NCBI RefSeq assembly: GCF_002954775.1
Contig: NZ_PJME01000053.1
Coordinates: 1 to 64,000, forward strand
Length of the DNA stretch: 64,000 nt
Direction of reading: 5' to 3'
DNA from: Streptomyces geranii
Lineage (GTDB): Bacteria > Actinomycetota > Actinomycetes > Streptomycetales > Streptomycetaceae
Position 1 is the first letter of the stretch. Each line of letters begins with the position of its first letter. Under the pieces are notes generated by a model. That model ran no database searches. It was not told where the DNA came from and was given only the letters and a program-made list of their open reading frames with translations. A program made the translations under genes and the position numbers. Of the stretch, positions 9,101-16,871 are shown one piece after another.

Positions 9101-11131
9101 GGCGTTCCTCGGGATGCGCAGTTGCTCGGCGCCGGGGAACGGCCGTCCCTCGGCAATCGCCTGGTTGGCGATCAGCATCATGGAGATGTTCGCGACGTTC
9201 TCGATGCCCTCGTCGCGCAGCACTTCGGCGGCCCGCTGGCCGCTCGCCAGACCGATGACCTGCCGGTTGTCGTGCGACTCCCACACCTCGGTGAGCGCGG
9301 CGAGGCTGAAGCTCTTGCCCGCGCCGGCCGGGCCGACCAGGACGTCGACCTTGCGGCCCGACGTGGCGGCGGCCCGCACGAACTCCGCCTGCGCTCCCTT
9401 GAGGCCGCGCTGCGCGATGACCTCCTCGACCTTGTCGACGGGCACGGTGGGCGCCCCGCGCTCGCCGGCGAAGTTCGCCAGCCGCTCCTCGGTACGCAGG
9501 TGCTCCTCGGTCGCGTACCGGTCGTACGTCTCCGGGTTCGGCTCGTACCGGAAGGTGCCGTCGGCGCGCTGCAGCTCGACAGGGATCTCGACCAGGGCGG
9601 GCGCCTTAGTGAGCACCACGCCGTTGTCGGCGGTGGGGGAGAGTGCGTCGTCGGCCAGCTGGTTGAGCAGGTCGCGGACCTGCTGGCGGTCGAGCCCACC
9701 GAGGGTGTCAGGCAGCTGCCGGTTCAGCTCGACGAGCAGGTCGGGGCGCGTCCAGGTCGGCTTGGCCTCCTGGACTGCGGCGATGGCCCGGCGCTGGATG
9801 ACCTCGGGGTCCCATTCCTTGGCCGGGCGGTGCAGGTCGTGGACCGCGGACTCGTGCGCAATCTTGTCGGGGACGTCGGCCAGCGACTCGCGGAAGCGGG
9901 CCTTGCTCGACTCCTCCCAGCGCTGCAGCAGGGTCTCCCGGCTCACGGCGTCGTGCTTCTTGGCCTTGCGCTGGCGCAGGCTGACGTCCTCGCTGATCCG
10001 GGCCAGCGTGTACGCGGAGGGGGCGACGCCGTACTTCTCCTCGAACGCCTTGCTGATGTCGGCGACCTCGGCGGTGATGGCGACCCGGCGGCTGCTGAAG
10101 TTGTCCCGCAGGTCCTGGTCGACGCCGACGATTTCCCATGCCTTGCCGTCCGGGCGCATCTGCACCCGCCAGCCCATGACCCGCTGCAACTCCTCGTTGG
10201 CGACGCGCTCGGCGAGATGCCCGGCGGCCTGCTTGTGCCGGTACAGGCCGGTGCCGTCCAGGGAGCGCCACACCTCGCGCTCGCGGCCGGTGACCGGGTC
10301 GACCTCGCGGCACAGGACCTTGTTCAGGACCGGGACGTGCACGTGGAGCTGCGGGTCGTCCTGCCTGGACGTGTGCTGGGCGAACGCCCCGGCGATGAAC
10401 TTGTCGGTCTTGACGTACTCGCCGCTGGAGCGGCCGTCGACCTTCGCGCCATGGTGGCCCTTGCGGGTGTACCCGGCCTCTTCCTGCATGTGCTCGATAC
10501 CGGCCTGGACGCCGGCTTTCCAGCAGTCCCACAGCTGGTCGGCCTGGTGGCTGTACCGCTCGGCCGTCTCCAGGTCGCCGGCCTCGCGTGCCTCGGCGGC
10601 CTTGACCTGCAGCGCGGCGTGCGCGACCGACCAGGACTTCGGCGCGGAGAACGTGAGGTCGTAGTAGTGCGTGGCGCTGGGGGCTTCCTTGCGGGTGGAG
10701 ATCTCGATCGCCTTGATCCGCTCCGGGCTCAGCACCCCGCCGGGTGCCTTCGCCTCCGCCGCGGCGAGGTTCTTCTCCAGCCGCTTCTCGTACGCCTTCT
10801 CGTAGTTGCGCGGCGCGGCGCCGAGACGGGACTCCTTGCGGATCTTCTTCTCCGCCTTGGCGTACTCCGCGCTGCCCTCCGGGTGCGGGATCTCGGCGAG
10901 CCGGGCGTACATTTCGTCCCGCTTTCGCGGGTCGATGAAGTCCGTGTAGAGGTCCGTGAAGACGTCGTTGTCGATCGTCCCGGACAGCCCCAGGTCCGCG
11001 ATGCCGTCGCCGAGCCAGTAGCCGGGCGGCTCCCCCTGCAGCTCGATGGAGCGCAGGTAGTAATGCTCGGCACCGGCACTGACCTCCTTGGTCAGGTAGC
11101 CGGGATCTGAGCCTGCACTGATCGACAACAT
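6107..11131 (-). CDS. MobF (TrwC/TraI-type) conjugative relaxase-helicase
   Basis: 1674 residues. The N-terminus (MLSISAGSDPGYLTKEV, then EHYYLRS with a paired Tyr near residues 24-25) is typical of MobF relaxases, which nick oriT through Tyr. The metal triad HVHVPVLN (LHVHVP) is near residue 265. A superfamily-1 helicase follows: Walker A VGPAGAGKS near residue 600, Walker B LVILDESGM about 80 residues later, and YAATVHGAQGRTV near residue 925. The last 600 residues are a long charged coiled coil. It would nick and unwind the transferred strand and pilot it to the recipient. The protein ends ELDFDGDMDL, a tail shared with five proteins of the 57.8-62.2 kb operon. About 0.9 kb of repeat-rich DNA upstream probably contains oriT. 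Confidence 0.93.
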   Translation of the reverse strand: MLSISAGSDPGYLTKEVSAGAEHYYLRSIELQGEPPGYWLGDGIADLGLSGTIDNDVFTDLYTDFIDPRKRDEMYARLAEIPHPEGSAEYAKAEKKIRKESRLGAAPRNYEKAYEKRLEKNLAAAEAKAPGGVLSPERIKAIEISTRKEAPSATHYYDLTFSAPKSWSVAHAALQVKAAEAREAGDLETAERYSHQADQLWDCWKAGVQAGIEHMQEEAGYTRKGHHGAKVDGRSSGEYVKTDKFIAGAFAQHTSRQDDPQLHVHVPVLNKVLCREVDPVTGREREVWRSLDGTGLYRHKQAAGHLAERVANEELQRVMGWRVQMRPDGKAWEIVGVDQDLRDNFSSRRVAITAEVADISKAFEEKYGVAPSAYTLARISEDVSLRQRKAKKHDAVSRETLLQRWEESSKARFRESLADVPDKIAHESAVHDLHRPAKEWDPEVIQRRAIAAVQEAKPTWTRPDLLVELNRQLPDTLGGLDRQQVRDLLNQLADDALSPTADNGVVLTKAPALVEIPVELQRADGTFRYEPNPETYDRYATEEHLRTEERLANFAGERGAPTVPVDKVEEVIAQRGLKGAQAEFVRAAATSGRKVDVLVGPAGAGKSFSLAALTEVWESHDNRQVIGLASGQRAAEVLRDEGIENVANISMMLIANQAIAEGRPFPGAEQLRIPRNALVILDESGMTNTDDLDKVRALIEAAGAKCVPAGDHHQLTSVGAGGVFAQWVEQAPGVHVLDEVRRFRDTDPITGEKTTRQWEADASLQLRTGDTESLTEYELHGRLQGGGAEEMTERAYQAWLTDFLDGKNPLLIAQDNAQVAELSARVRADLVRDGRVSEHGVVLRTGREDHGIETKAGVGDLIQLRRNNRRITAENGSFAVNRTVAKVTGISDNGSLMVRLEDGSQMHLPSVYVKEHVELAYAATVHGAQGRTVGVCHSLVDGSGTRESLYVMLTRGESGNYAWVITHRPEQNLKREDIPHHLATLDGVLQRSGLEQTATKTIEAELDRRENLAVLEPVWSGVKEQDAEKRYGTTLLQTLGVDDYERAKSSEAWGSLMRLARHAEEQGHDVEDLMVRTIRSREVETAEDLSKTLHHRLKAAVNMIERQQIRAEEAEQRAALAEQVRKVNEAIEAAHTPVDPERLRELAEAADQPVVDEHQAELLRQTLALQTGVETLQAGTDEETREQQEAELEAVQDAAREVTDAEVAALVDTPETEPVVPTEEVNEHFAELMKQQEAFDLGVEVLHAGQDDEVRARQQAEREAQREAMDSYSARTPQLDGDLGRFMQEWAVEMDERTERLGQRVAEDPPAWALDRLGPVPEDPTERADWERKAGRVERYREAHGYDDERNAIGQAPPKGAVEAHTAWESARLALGVDDKEADVARASEETLRQMVERGEREQEWAPPYVGDSMQKAYTAERNYADQATQLRLTAQEMAEKEAAEHEAKVNETMFNVSKVTGYNEHQQALAQAMALQTGVGTLQAEIDPSQRVRETLDRADTSENIAQTMGDRAGRLREVHETRERWAEETQVVRDEADLARTELERRTPEAEPELEPDTETGTAPAARSSAPAQPNTEEELRRAMEMAQEAHRILEERAAEKTREREAAGQTPERSEDMERERIDHGFDDPWARIGRDIAEAEHTMAGREPVVQAPEPAPALPELDFDGDMDL

Positions 11132-12057
11132 CGCGACTCAGAGTAGGCGACTTTCAAGATCAACAACAGCCATTGGATCGTGATGCATAGGTGTGGGGAT
11201 TGATGTAGTGAGCAGGGGGATTACGGTAGGTAGGAAGTCAGGATGATCAGGTGGCAAATGTGGATCTTCGACCGAGGGGCGGAGGAGGGTCTGAATGGGA
11301 GGTTCCGCCGGGGGTGTGAGGCGGTCCATGGGCCGGTTGGGCGGCCACCGGGCGTCAGCCGACGGGCCCCCTGGGGAGAGCGCGAGAGGGGTCTCCCCTC
11401 TCGCAAGTAGCCCCCACGGAGCCGCGCGTTCGGGGGAGTCTGAGGGGGTGACCCCCTCAGAACAGGCACTGGCCAGCACGCCGCGCCGTGCGCTACGGTC
11501 GGCGGCGACGACTTCGAGCCCCGCGCGGACCCCGCGCGGGGCTCGGCTGTTACCAAGGGGCGGTGAGCGTGGGGCCCACCCGCGCCCCCGTCCCCACCGA
11601 CCCGGCCGGCGGCCGGGTCGGGTCGTCCCCACGGACCCGCGCCCACGGCGACGCTGCGTGATCGCGCTGCCGGTCCGCTCACCGCGCCCGACGCGCTCGC
11701 GCTGGGGACGGTCACCAGCCGGACGGGGACGGTGGTGGTGACGCGGCGGGGTCCACTGTCACCACCGGAGGGTGGGGACGCTCGACGGCGTCACCAAGTC
11801 GACTTGGTGACGCGCGGACGCGGCGCGGTGATGCGCCGGTGCCGCCCGTGGTGACGCGCGCCCCCGCCGGGCCGGGTGCCGCGCCCCGGCGGCTGGGGAC
11901 TGTCACCAGCCGGGCGGGCGTCCGATCACCACGCCGTGGTGACGGCTGCTGGTGATCTCCGGGCCCGGAGGACGTCCGCCCGTCCCCAACTGGATCACCA
12001 ACGCACCCGGCCCCGGACCGCGTGCGGTCCGGGGCCGACGGCCGGGGTGAGCGGGGG
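11132..12057. other. Non-coding, inverted-repeat-rich region (candidate oriT/oriV)
   Basis: About 0.9 kb without a credible gene. The stretch next to the relaxase (11140-11280) is relatively AT-rich. Inverted repeats follow at 11382-11404, 11440-11460, 11516-11544, 11599-11619, 11788-11813 and 11926-11942. GTCACC/GGTGAC half-sites are dense from 11700 into the HNH gene, and a 21-base unit starting CTGGGGAC and ending GTCACCAGCCGG occurs at 11702 and 11892 with one difference. oriT usually lies beside the MobF gene, so the relaxase-proximal part is the best oriT candidate. The GTCACC-rich part could be an origin or regulator-binding zone. Confidence 0.5.
11788..11813. repeat. 26-bp perfect palindrome with GTCACC arms
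   Basis: Perfect palindrome with arms GCGTCACCAAG and CTTGGTGACGC around TCGA. The arms share GTCACC/GGTGAC with the parS-like sites but have a different centre. A smaller copy (TCACCACG, one base, CGTGGTGA) lies at 11926-11942. Confidence 0.65.
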
Positions 12058-12675
12058 TCAGAAGAGCGGGTCCTGGTGGGTTCCGGCGGGGTTGCCCGCG
12101 GCGATGGCGGCGGCGATGGCCTCCTCCACCCGCCCGGGATCGGCGGCCTGGATGGCGGCCCGGATAGCTCGCGCCCGCCCCAGGGTGCCGCGCACGTCGG
12201 CCAGCGCATGGCCCGCCAACCTGCGACGACTCACCGCGTCGCGGTTGTTGTCCCCCCTCGTGCCGAGCAGCCAGTGCCCCGGGTTCTGGCACGGCGGTTC
12301 GTCGCACCGGTGCCTGACGACCAGCCCGGCCGGGATCGAGTCGGCGCCGTTGTGCAGCCGGAAGCCGAACAGGTGGGCGAGGACCACCCGGCTCGTTTTG
12401 GAGGTGTGGGACCCGGCGCGGAACGTGCCGTGCGCGGTGCTGCTGAGGCTGTCGGTCCACCACCAACACTGGTCCGGGCCGCGCCGGAGGATGTGGCTCC
12501 AGTACCGCCTCACCGTCTCGGCGTCGGCCAGCAGCAGCTCCCACGGCACTGGTGACGGCGGCGCGCTGGCGCCCGCGTCGTCCCCAGCGACGTCCCCACG
12601 GGGGACTTCGTCACCAGGGAACTGGGGATCGCCGTGGTGGTGACTGTCACCACGGGCGGGGCTGGGGACGGTCAC
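12058..12675 (-). CDS. HNH endonuclease
   Basis: 205 residues from the GTG at 12675, chosen because it overlaps the previous stop as GTGA like every other junction in this operon. The frame is open further upstream, and an internal GTG at 12549 is an alternative that would skip the low-complexity N-terminus. The signature is VVRHRCDEPPCQNPGHWLLGTRGDNNRD, that is H..CD...C.NP.HL..GT..DN..D of phage and plasmid HNH nucleases. The preceding WWWTDSLSSTAHGTF fits the strand before the HNH core. Last gene of a five-gene operon starting at 14975. Target unknown; homing, restriction or transfer-linked nicking are all possible. Confidence 0.8.
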   Translation of the reverse strand: MTVPSPARGDSHHHGDPQFPGDEVPRGDVAGDDAGASAPPSPVPWELLLADAETVRRYWSHILRRGPDQCWWWTDSLSSTAHGTFRAGSHTSKTSRVVLAHLFGFRLHNGADSIPAGLVVRHRCDEPPCQNPGHWLLGTRGDNNRDAVSRRRLAGHALADVRGTLGRARAIRAAIQAADPGRVEEAIAAAIAAGNPAGTHQDPLF

Positions 12676-13244
12676 CGCGTCACCAGCCCGGCGGGGCCGG
12701 GACGGCTCGCGGTGGGGACGGTGTCGGGTCCCGCGTTCACCATCCGGGCCTCCGGCCACGGGTCCTCCCTCACCACCTCGCCGTCGCTGTACGTGATCGT
12801 CACCGTGGTGTCCCCGGCGTCCGGGTCGTACGTCGCGCTGGTGAAGAACCGCCATCCCGTGGGGTCGCCGTAGATCCATCCCCACGCCCCGGTGAGCGCG
12901 CTGGTGAAGTCCTTCACCCTGACCTCGCGCACCTGCGGCTCCCAGACGGCGGCCGGCGCGGGGCCGTCCGGCTCCGGGTCGTCCTCGCCGTCCGGCCCGT
13001 CCTGGGAGGCCAGCTCGGCGGTCGCCTCGATGTCGACCTCGCCGTGGCCGTGGAAGATGAACACGGTGCCGTGCTCGTCGGTCTCGGTGTACCCGGGGAG
13101 GAAGTCGTCGTCGTCCGGGTCGTCGGTGCCGTAGGTGCGCCTGGTGCAGTCAGGGGCGGTGCAGCTCCAGACCTCCTCGCCCTCGACCTCGATCGGCTCG
13201 GTCACGGCCTGGCACTCGGGACAGGGCGGCGGTGTGACGGACAT
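12672..13244 (-). CDS. Zinc-ribbon hypothetical protein
   Basis: 190 residues. The ATG overlaps the previous stop (ATGA). The N-terminus has CPECQAVTEP and WSCTAPDCTRRTYG, two Cys pairs about 20 residues apart that should bind zinc. An acidic linker follows, then a strand-rich C-terminus (GWIYGDPTGWRFFTSATYD, TTVTITYSDG). The final bases overlap the HNH gene. No family recognised; co-expression with the HNH nuclease is the only clue to its job. Confidence 0.7.
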   Translation of the reverse strand: MSVTPPPCPECQAVTEPIEVEGEEVWSCTAPDCTRRTYGTDDPDDDDFLPGYTETDEHGTVFIFHGHGEVDIEATAELASQDGPDGEDDPEPDGPAPAAVWEPQVREVRVKDFTSALTGAWGWIYGDPTGWRFFTSATYDPDAGDTTVTITYSDGEVVREDPWPEARMVNAGPDTVPTASRPGPAGLVTR

Positions 13245-13717
13245 CACGCCTCCCCGGTGCGGAGGGATTCGGCGATGCGGGCGAGGGCGTCGGGGGCCTC
13301 GATCCACTCGGCGAGGGACTCGACGGTCGTCGTCGACCGCCGGGCCCGCCACAGGGTGCCTGCCTCCTGCAGGGCCCCGGACAGATCGATGACCTCCTGG
13401 GTGCCGAGCATCCCGCTCAGCTCGACCAGCCGGTCGGCCTCGGCGAAGTCGCCGTCCCCGGCCGCGCCGTCGGCGGCGGCCATCAGCTCGTCCCCGCGCC
13501 GCATCGCGTACGCGAGGTCGGGACGCAGCAGCTCCGGCAGCGTCGCCTCGGTGCCGGAGACGACGGCCAGCTCGCGGTACCACCAGGACCCGTCCGGGCG
13601 GCGGGCCAGCTGTCCGCCCGGACCGACGGGGTGCCCGGCGGCGATCGGGCGGAAGAGCAGGGCGTCGGGGTACGGGGGCACGGTGTCGTGCCACGGACGG
13701 GTGCCCGGGGTGGTCAC
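13244..13717 (-). CDS. Hypothetical protein of the HTH-HNH operon
   Basis: 157 residues from the GTG at 13717, which overlaps the stop of the upstream gene. It starts VTTPGTRPWHDTVPPYPDALLFRPIAAGHPVGPGGQLARRPDGSWWYRE, then turns helical. Its stop overlaps the next ATG. No recognised domain. The tight coupling supports it as a real gene. Confidence 0.65.
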   Translation of the reverse strand: MTTPGTRPWHDTVPPYPDALLFRPIAAGHPVGPGGQLARRPDGSWWYRELAVVSGTEATLPELLRPDLAYAMRRGDELMAAADGAAGDGDFAEADRLVELSGMLGTQEVIDLSGALQEAGTLWRARRSTTTVESLAEWIEAPDALARIAESLRTGEA

Positions 13718-14370
13718 GGGCGGCTCCCGTCGTCGGCCGGCGGCTCCTCGACGGGCCACGCCTGGACGGCGAACATCGGGAACGCCCACGTACCGGGCCA
13801 GTGCCCGACGCGGCCACGGTCGCCGACCCTGTCGACGCTGTAGGTGGTGCGCTGGAATGCCGTCAGCTCGTGGTCGTCGCCGATCGCCTCGGCGACGCGG
13901 GCGAGCAGGTGCACCGCGTCGTCGGCGAGGGTGCCGTCGAGCCGGGCCTCGGCGGTGCCCCCCGCGTGCCACTCGGCCGGGTCCCACAGCTCCCATCCGC
14001 CGTCGGCCGGGTCCTCGGCGTGCCCCGGTCCGGGAGTCCAGACGAGCAGGTGGGTGATGTCGTCCATGTGGCCCGAGGTTCCGGTGCCGCCGCAGTGCCC
14101 GCAGCGCTGGTCCCCGTCGCTCTGCGCCCGGCGCTGGGTGTCCTGCTCCCGCTGGACCAGCCGTACCAGGTCCTGGATCTGGCCGGGGGTCAGCGGGAGT
14201 TCGAGGGCGCCCTCGAACCGGCCGGGGTCGGAGAGGTCGGAGAAGCCGAGCACGGCGTCGACCGAGTCCTCGTCGCCGGTGACGTCGTACGTGGGGTAGT
14301 CGTCGAGCAGCGTCTGCAGGTGGCCGAGCAGGTCGGTGGCGGTGGGCGTACCGCGCGGGGTGAACATCAT
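13714..14370 (-). CDS. Hypothetical protein with a CxxC motif
   Basis: 218 residues; the ATG at 14370 overlaps the previous stop (ATGA), with a second ATG right after. The N-terminal half is acidic and helical. RCGHCGGTGTSGHMDD resembles a short DnaJ-type zinc knuckle, and the C-terminal half is Trp-rich and strand-like (WELWDPAEWHAGG; GHWPGTWAFPMFAVQAWPV). Second gene of the operon. Function unknown. Confidence 0.68.
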   Translation of the reverse strand: MMFTPRGTPTATDLLGHLQTLLDDYPTYDVTGDEDSVDAVLGFSDLSDPGRFEGALELPLTPGQIQDLVRLVQREQDTQRRAQSDGDQRCGHCGGTGTSGHMDDITHLLVWTPGPGHAEDPADGGWELWDPAEWHAGGTAEARLDGTLADDAVHLLARVAEAIGDDHELTAFQRTTYSVDRVGDRGRVGHWPGTWAFPMFAVQAWPVEEPPADDGSRP

Positions 14371-14975
14371 GACTGGGTCTCCTTCGGGGTGCTGTTGGCG
14401 GAGAGGAACGCGCCGGCGTGGGCGAGGGCCTCCTCGCTGGTGTCGTACGTGACCTCGTCGCCGGCGTCGGCCTGGCGGCCGTTGGCGGCCTGGCCGATCC
14501 ACCACCAGCCGCCGTCCTCCGGGTGCCAGGCGACGCGGGCGCTCCCGCCGAACGCCTCGACCTCGATGGGCTCCTTGTTGGCGTGCGGGTTGATCGCGAC
14601 GACGGCGCCGGGCCACTTCTTGCGTGCGGCCTGCCGGGAGACCCCCCAGGCGTCGCCGATCTGCGGGTAGTTCACCCCGCCCCCGCCGGCGCCGCGGGCG
14701 TACTGCTCGGTCATCGGCTCGACCTCGTCCCGGGCGATGCGCAGGGCGCGCAGCATGGCCAGCTGCCAGTCGGGGGTCGAGCGGACCGGGAGGTCCGGGT
14801 CGGGCCTGCCGGGGCTGGTGTCGCGTACGGAGAGTTCGTCGGCCAGCGTGGCGACGGTGGCGCGCAGTTGCTTGCGGAACGCCGTCAGTTGTTCCTGGGT
14901 CGGCTCGGCCCACGCGGGATCGCGTGGGGCCATGAACGCCTCGTAGTCCGGGGCGTCGTCCTCGTTCGTCGTCAT
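14367..14975 (-). CDS. HTH protein heading a five-gene operon
   Basis: 202 residues. VNYPQIGDAWGVSRQAARKKWPG is a clear helix-turn-helix of the IG..WGVSRQAA type, near residue 103. The C-terminal 70 residues are strand-rich with WHPEDGGWWWIG. Two 13-bp direct repeats (14998-15028) and an ACAATTGT palindrome sit just upstream of the ATG, so autoregulation is likely. No clear ribosome binding site is visible, so the message may be leaderless. The protein is a candidate regulator of the whole operon to 12058. HTH confident; operator inferred. Confidence 0.8.
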   Translation of the reverse strand: MTTNEDDAPDYEAFMAPRDPAWAEPTQEQLTAFRKQLRATVATLADELSVRDTSPGRPDPDLPVRSTPDWQLAMLRALRIARDEVEPMTEQYARGAGGGGVNYPQIGDAWGVSRQAARKKWPGAVVAINPHANKEPIEVEAFGGSARVAWHPEDGGWWWIGQAANGRQADAGDEVTYDTSEEALAHAGAFLSANSTPKETQS

Positions 14976-14997
14976 AAGGACAATTGTAGTTGTCGTG

Positions 14998-15028
14998 AAC
15001 CTAGATTGTCACGGAAACCTGGATTGTC
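14998..15028. promoter_or_regulatory. Direct repeats upstream of the HTH operon
   Basis: AACCTAGATTGTC at 14998-15010 and AACCTGGATTGTC at 15016-15028 differ at one base and are 18 bases apart. Partial sites (TAGTTGTC, ACAATTGT) lie nearer the ATG at 14975. The region is much more AT-rich than its surroundings, as expected of an operator-promoter. Confidence 0.6.
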
Positions 15029-15057
15029 GACGGGGGAACTTCCGGCACTGCCGCGAA

Positions 15058-15077
15058 GTCACCCAAATTTGGGTGAC
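15058..15077. repeat. parS-like palindrome, third copy
   Basis: GTCACCCAAATTTGGGTGAC, identical to those at 3718 and 4008, more than 11 kb away in the gap between the HTH operon and the Mrr-like gene. Confidence 0.7.
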
Positions 15078-15088
15078 TCGCGCCCCGT

Positions 15089-15106
15089 AGGGCCTGTTAT
15101 TACCGA
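15089..15106 (+). repeat. AGGGCCTGTTATTACCGA motif, copy 1
   Basis: Identical over 18 bases to 51329-51346. The core (GGGCCTGTTATTAC) recurs on the opposite strand near 25272-25288. All three copies are intergenic. Confidence 0.6.
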
Positions 15107-15202
15107 CAGTCGGCCGGATGGCGCCTGATCTGCGGGGTCGCGCTGTACGGGCCCCCCGGCGGGCAGATATGACATGAGGCGTCATCAGATACGGGGGGCA
15201 AG

Positions 15203-15955
15203 GTGGTGGGGGTGAGCGGGGTGTGGTGGCCGCGCCGGTCTCCGGTGGGGACGCGACGGGCCTGGCGCCAGCGCGAGGAACTGCGGCTGCGGGTCAGCGG
15301 GCAGTACGGCCCCGAGTGGTGGGAGGTACTGCCGGCGTTCGCCGCGGTGCTCACTGCGGTCGCCGTGCCGCTGGTCGCGCTGGGCTGGCTGTGGACCCGG
15401 GTCGGCTGGTGGGCGGCGCTGGTCGCCGCGGCGGCGCTCGCGTACGCGGTGCGGGCTCTCGTGCTGCGCCGACGGGAGGCGGCTGTTCTCCGGCGCCGCA
15501 GCTCGGTGCGCTTCACCCTGGAGCAGATCGACGCGGCCGACGACAAGGGGTACCGGACGATCGTCGGGCGGCTCCTGGTCCGCGACGGGTGGACCAACGT
15601 GCGGGGCGTCGTCGTCAACGACCGCCGGGTGATCCACCTGGTCGGCGTCGGCCCCGACGGACGGCAGATGGGCTGTGCCTTCGAGCGCGGGGTCGAGGCG
15701 GCCGGGCAGGACGGCCCGCGCCCGGCGGCGGCGCTCCGGCCGGTGAGCGCGGCGGCCCCGGGCGACGACGTGCCCGGGGGAGAGGCGGGCGGCGGACGGC
15801 CGCTGCTGCTCGTCGTCTCCTCCGGCTCGTACGCCCGGGAGCGGGTGGTGTGGGCGGCCCGCTCCCACGTGCACCTGGTCGACCGCGGCATGCTGCAGCG
15901 GTGGGCGGCGGGGGAGAGCCTGCGGGACCTGCTCGGCCTGGAGCAGGGAGCCTGA
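15203..15955 (+). CDS. Membrane-anchored Mrr/restriction-endonuclease-like protein
   Basis: 250 residues, GTG start preceded by GGGGGG. Two hydrophobic segments (VLPAFAAVLTAVAVPLVALGWLW and WWAALVAAAALAYAVRALVL, about residues 42-85) are followed by a domain opening TLEQIDAADDKGYRTIVGRLLVRDGWTNV. This matches the start of the Mrr catalytic domain of type IV restriction enzymes, often preceded by two membrane segments in Streptomyces. The expected acidic and QxK residues are not intact (VIHLVGVGPDGRQMGCAFER), so it may be catalytically weak. It faces a NERD-domain gene across a shared terminator. Confidence 0.65.
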   Translation: MVGVSGVWWPRRSPVGTRRAWRQREELRLRVSGQYGPEWWEVLPAFAAVLTAVAVPLVALGWLWTRVGWWAALVAAAALAYAVRALVLRRREAAVLRRRSSVRFTLEQIDAADDKGYRTIVGRLLVRDGWTNVRGVVVNDRRVIHLVGVGPDGRQMGCAFERGVEAAGQDGPRPAAALRPVSAAAPGDDVPGGEAGGGRPLLLVVSSGSYARERVVWAARSHVHLVDRGMLQRWAAGESLRDLLGLEQGA

Positions 15956-15967
15956 GCCCGGACGTGC

Positions 15968-15998
15968 GAGAGGGCCCGGCATCACGCCGGGCCCTCTC
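15968..15998. terminator. Bidirectional terminator between convergent genes
   Basis: Perfect 13-bp stem GAGAGGGCCCGGC with a 5-base loop, between the ends of the Mrr-like (+) and NERD (-) genes. Confidence 0.8.
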
Positions 15999-16026
15999 GT
16001 CGTACGGCCTGCCGTGCCCCGGGGGG

Positions 16027-16770
16027 TCAGCCGCCGTGCGGGGGCAGCCTCTGCTCCGCCAGTTGCCCGACGGCGGTGATGCGGTCCGGGGTCCAACCCG
16101 GCTGCGGCGGGAGGTTCTGCAGCAGCTTCGGCAGCTTCCGCGCGGCGACGACCGTGACGCCCTGGACCTCGACCCTCTGCCCCCAGAATCCGGGGACCCG
16201 GGCGCCGTGCACGGCGACGATCGGGCGCACGTCGCAGCCCAGCGCCCGGCCGGCCTGCTGCGCCTCCCACACGACCTTGCGCAGGGCCTCGCTCTGGTCG
16301 TACCGGCCGTACTTCAGGGTGTCGCCCGCCACCGTGAGCTTCGACTTCTTCGACACCCACGCTTTCGAATCTACGTACGACACCCCGGCGGGGCCGATTA
16401 CCAGATGATCCAGGTTTGCCCGGCTCCTGGGGATGGCCCGGTCATGGACCACGGCGTAGCCGCGGCGCTCCAGCGGTGCCAGTAATCGGGCGGTCGCCCG
16501 CTCGCCGGCCGCGCCCTTGGCCCAGTTGTCGTCCGCGCGGCGGTAGGTCTGCCGCACGCCGTACGCGACGATGCCCAGAGCGACGACCAGCCCGGCCTGC
16601 CACACGGTGGCCACGGCGGCGGCGGTGCCGAAGACTGCGGCCAGTGCGACGGTGACGGGCAGGGTCACCCGGGCGCGCTGGTGCTGGCCGGTCCGCTCGA
16701 CGGCCCGGCGGCGCTCGGACTCCCGCCGGGCGCTGGCCCCGGCGTTGCGGCGTCCTGGTGCGGTGGTCAT
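16027..16770 (-). CDS. NERD-domain (nuclease-related) membrane protein
   Basis: 247 residues from the ATG at 16770, chosen because GAGGGGGAG lies just upstream. Two hydrophobic segments (LPVTVALAAVFGTAAAVATVW and GLVVALGIVAYGV, residues 35-72) precede WAKGAAGERATARLLAPLERRGYAVVHDRAIP, then NLDHLVIGPAGVSYVDSKAW. The GE....L pattern, the NiDHlviGp.Gv strand and the later D.K are classical NERD features of the restriction-endonuclease superfamily. The catalytic outline looks intact. It may process DNA; many NERD proteins lie in defence or mobile regions. It is the last gene read from 21.5 kb, although about 100 bases separate it from the next gene. Confidence 0.85.
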   Translation of the reverse strand: MTTAPGRRNAGASARRESERRRAVERTGQHQRARVTLPVTVALAAVFGTAAAVATVWQAGLVVALGIVAYGVRQTYRRADDNWAKGAAGERATARLLAPLERRGYAVVHDRAIPRSRANLDHLVIGPAGVSYVDSKAWVSKKSKLTVAGDTLKYGRYDQSEALRKVVWEAQQAGRALGCDVRPIVAVHGARVPGFWGQRVEVQGVTVVAARKLPKLLQNLPPQPGWTPDRITAVGQLAEQRLPPHGG

Positions 16771-16871
16771 GAACTCCCCCTCGTAGTCGGTCTGTTGCTG
16801 TCTGCGAGACCGTAGCGCTCGGCGCCGACACGGCATCAGTGCGCCGGTGCCCCGGCCTCGGGGCTTCGCGG

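Noticed and set aside
5690..11110. Very long plus-strand frame opposite the relaxase
   Set aside because: The antisense translation has repeated Leu/Val/Gly/Arg composition and no motifs. The minus-strand relaxase has all catalytic motifs.
12676..12885. Longer N-terminus for the HNH gene
   Set aside because: It runs through the upstream gene in another frame and is Arg/Gly/His-rich. The GTGA overlap at 12675 is a better start.
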